Shown piece after piece: positions 5,059-5,312 of a stretch of DNA of 5,312 nt (position 1 is the stretch's first letter; each line of letters opens with the position of its first letter). The stretch is from an uncultured Lachnospiraceae bacterium (lineage in GTDB: Bacteria; Bacillota; Clostridia; Lachnospirales; Lachnospiraceae), in NCBI GenBank assembly GCA_910579645.1, contig CAJTVK010000200.1, forward strand, positions 1 through 5,312, given 5' to 3'. The notes under the pieces were generated by a model that saw nothing but the letters and a program-made list of their open reading frames with translations, did no database searches and was not told where the DNA came from. A program made the translations under genes and the position numbers.

Positions 5059-5312
5059 CAGCAGCACTTACCCCCGCCCCATATCGGTCTTTCCCTGTCG
5101 GCAGGACACTTTGTTGTATCATACATATAGTACTGCATGGTAGAAAGCTCAAAAAAACCGACACCAATGTTGGCAGCATCGTACATAAATTCTTCCAGAT
5201 CGGACTCGTCCGCTGTTATATCAGCCATGTTTTCCACGACAACCGTATCATACTGCCCGGTAATCAGATGGTTAATCAGCATATTTACCGCATCACGGTC
5301 AATATCCCTGTT
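5058..5312 (-). CDS. Degenerate serine-resolvase-like protein, C-terminal part
   Basis: The open frame enters from the right edge and ends at TGA 5060-5058, giving the last 84 residues; the N-terminus with any catalytic serine is outside the window. The visible part follows the second half of a serine recombinase catalytic domain. DRDAVNMLINHLITGQYDTVVVENM matches the usual RPxxxxLL...G..D.VVV block, and DLEEFMYDAANIGVGFFEL matches the following helix and strand. However, the place where active relatives carry D.SRxxRD reads NMADITAD, so both conserved arginines are gone. It also ends soon after this domain (tail PIWGGGKCC), without a DNA-binding domain. It overlaps mazF by one base, so the two are translationally coupled. 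An inactive regulatory or structural role is likely; an antitoxin role is speculation. The methionine at 5282 is unlikely to be the start, since similarity continues upstream of it. Confidence 0.65.
   Translation of the reverse strand, partial: NRDIDRDAVNMLINHLITGQYDTVVVENMADITADESDLEEFMYDAANIGVGFFELSTMQYYMYDTTKCPADRERPIWGGGKCC

Noticed and set aside
1..5312. CRISPR array, tRNA, rRNA or insertion sequence
   Set aside because: No regular repeat-spacer pattern, cloverleaf, rRNA-like sequence or DDE transposase was seen.

Overview
All credible genes in this window lie on the minus strand, so transcription runs from right to left. The sequence looks like the terminal part of an integrative mobile element from a gut-type Clostridia host (Lachnospiraceae-like). 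This rests on three things: two full-length large serine recombinases of the TnpX/TndX kind, small proteins typical of clostridial conjugative elements, and strong AGGAGG-type ribosome binding sites. The host assignment is inference; nothing in the window identifies a species.

Layout in transcription order. (1) 5312-5058: the C-terminal part of a serine-resolvase-like protein that has lost the conserved catalytic arginines. It is translationally coupled (TGATG) to (2) a MazF/PemK-type endoribonuclease toxin (5058-4690). (3) 4673-4533: a 46-residue single-pass membrane protein, easily overlooked because of its size. A hairpin (4504-4485) closes this first operon. A good promoter (4483-4456) then starts a second unit. 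(4) 4396-3998: a 132-residue helical protein I do not recognise, followed by two hairpins. (5) 3904-3660: a DUF6870-like small protein gene broken by the loss of one A in a short A run. (6) An extended -10 promoter (3640-3612), with two TTTAGTCC repeats just downstream of it, leads into (7) recombinase B (3518-1827) and (8) recombinase A (1825-182). The two recombinase genes are separated by one base, and the ribosome binding site of A lies inside the end of B.

Beyond the recombinases, positions 1-181 hold no complete gene. They carry a perfect extended -10 box pointing left and, right at the predicted RNA start, a 12-bp hairpin that pairs fully only in the leftward RNA. A second 7-bp hairpin follows. 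This looks like the regulated leader of a gene beyond the left edge, and it is also where an element end (att site) would be expected.

How the parts may work together: the recombinase pair would excise and integrate the element under its own promoter. The toxin operon could stabilise the element, with the dead resolvase-like protein standing where an antitoxin gene would normally be. The most unusual points are the pseudo-resolvase/MazF/membrane-peptide operon, the coupled recombinase pair, the frameshifted small gene and the structured leader at the left end.
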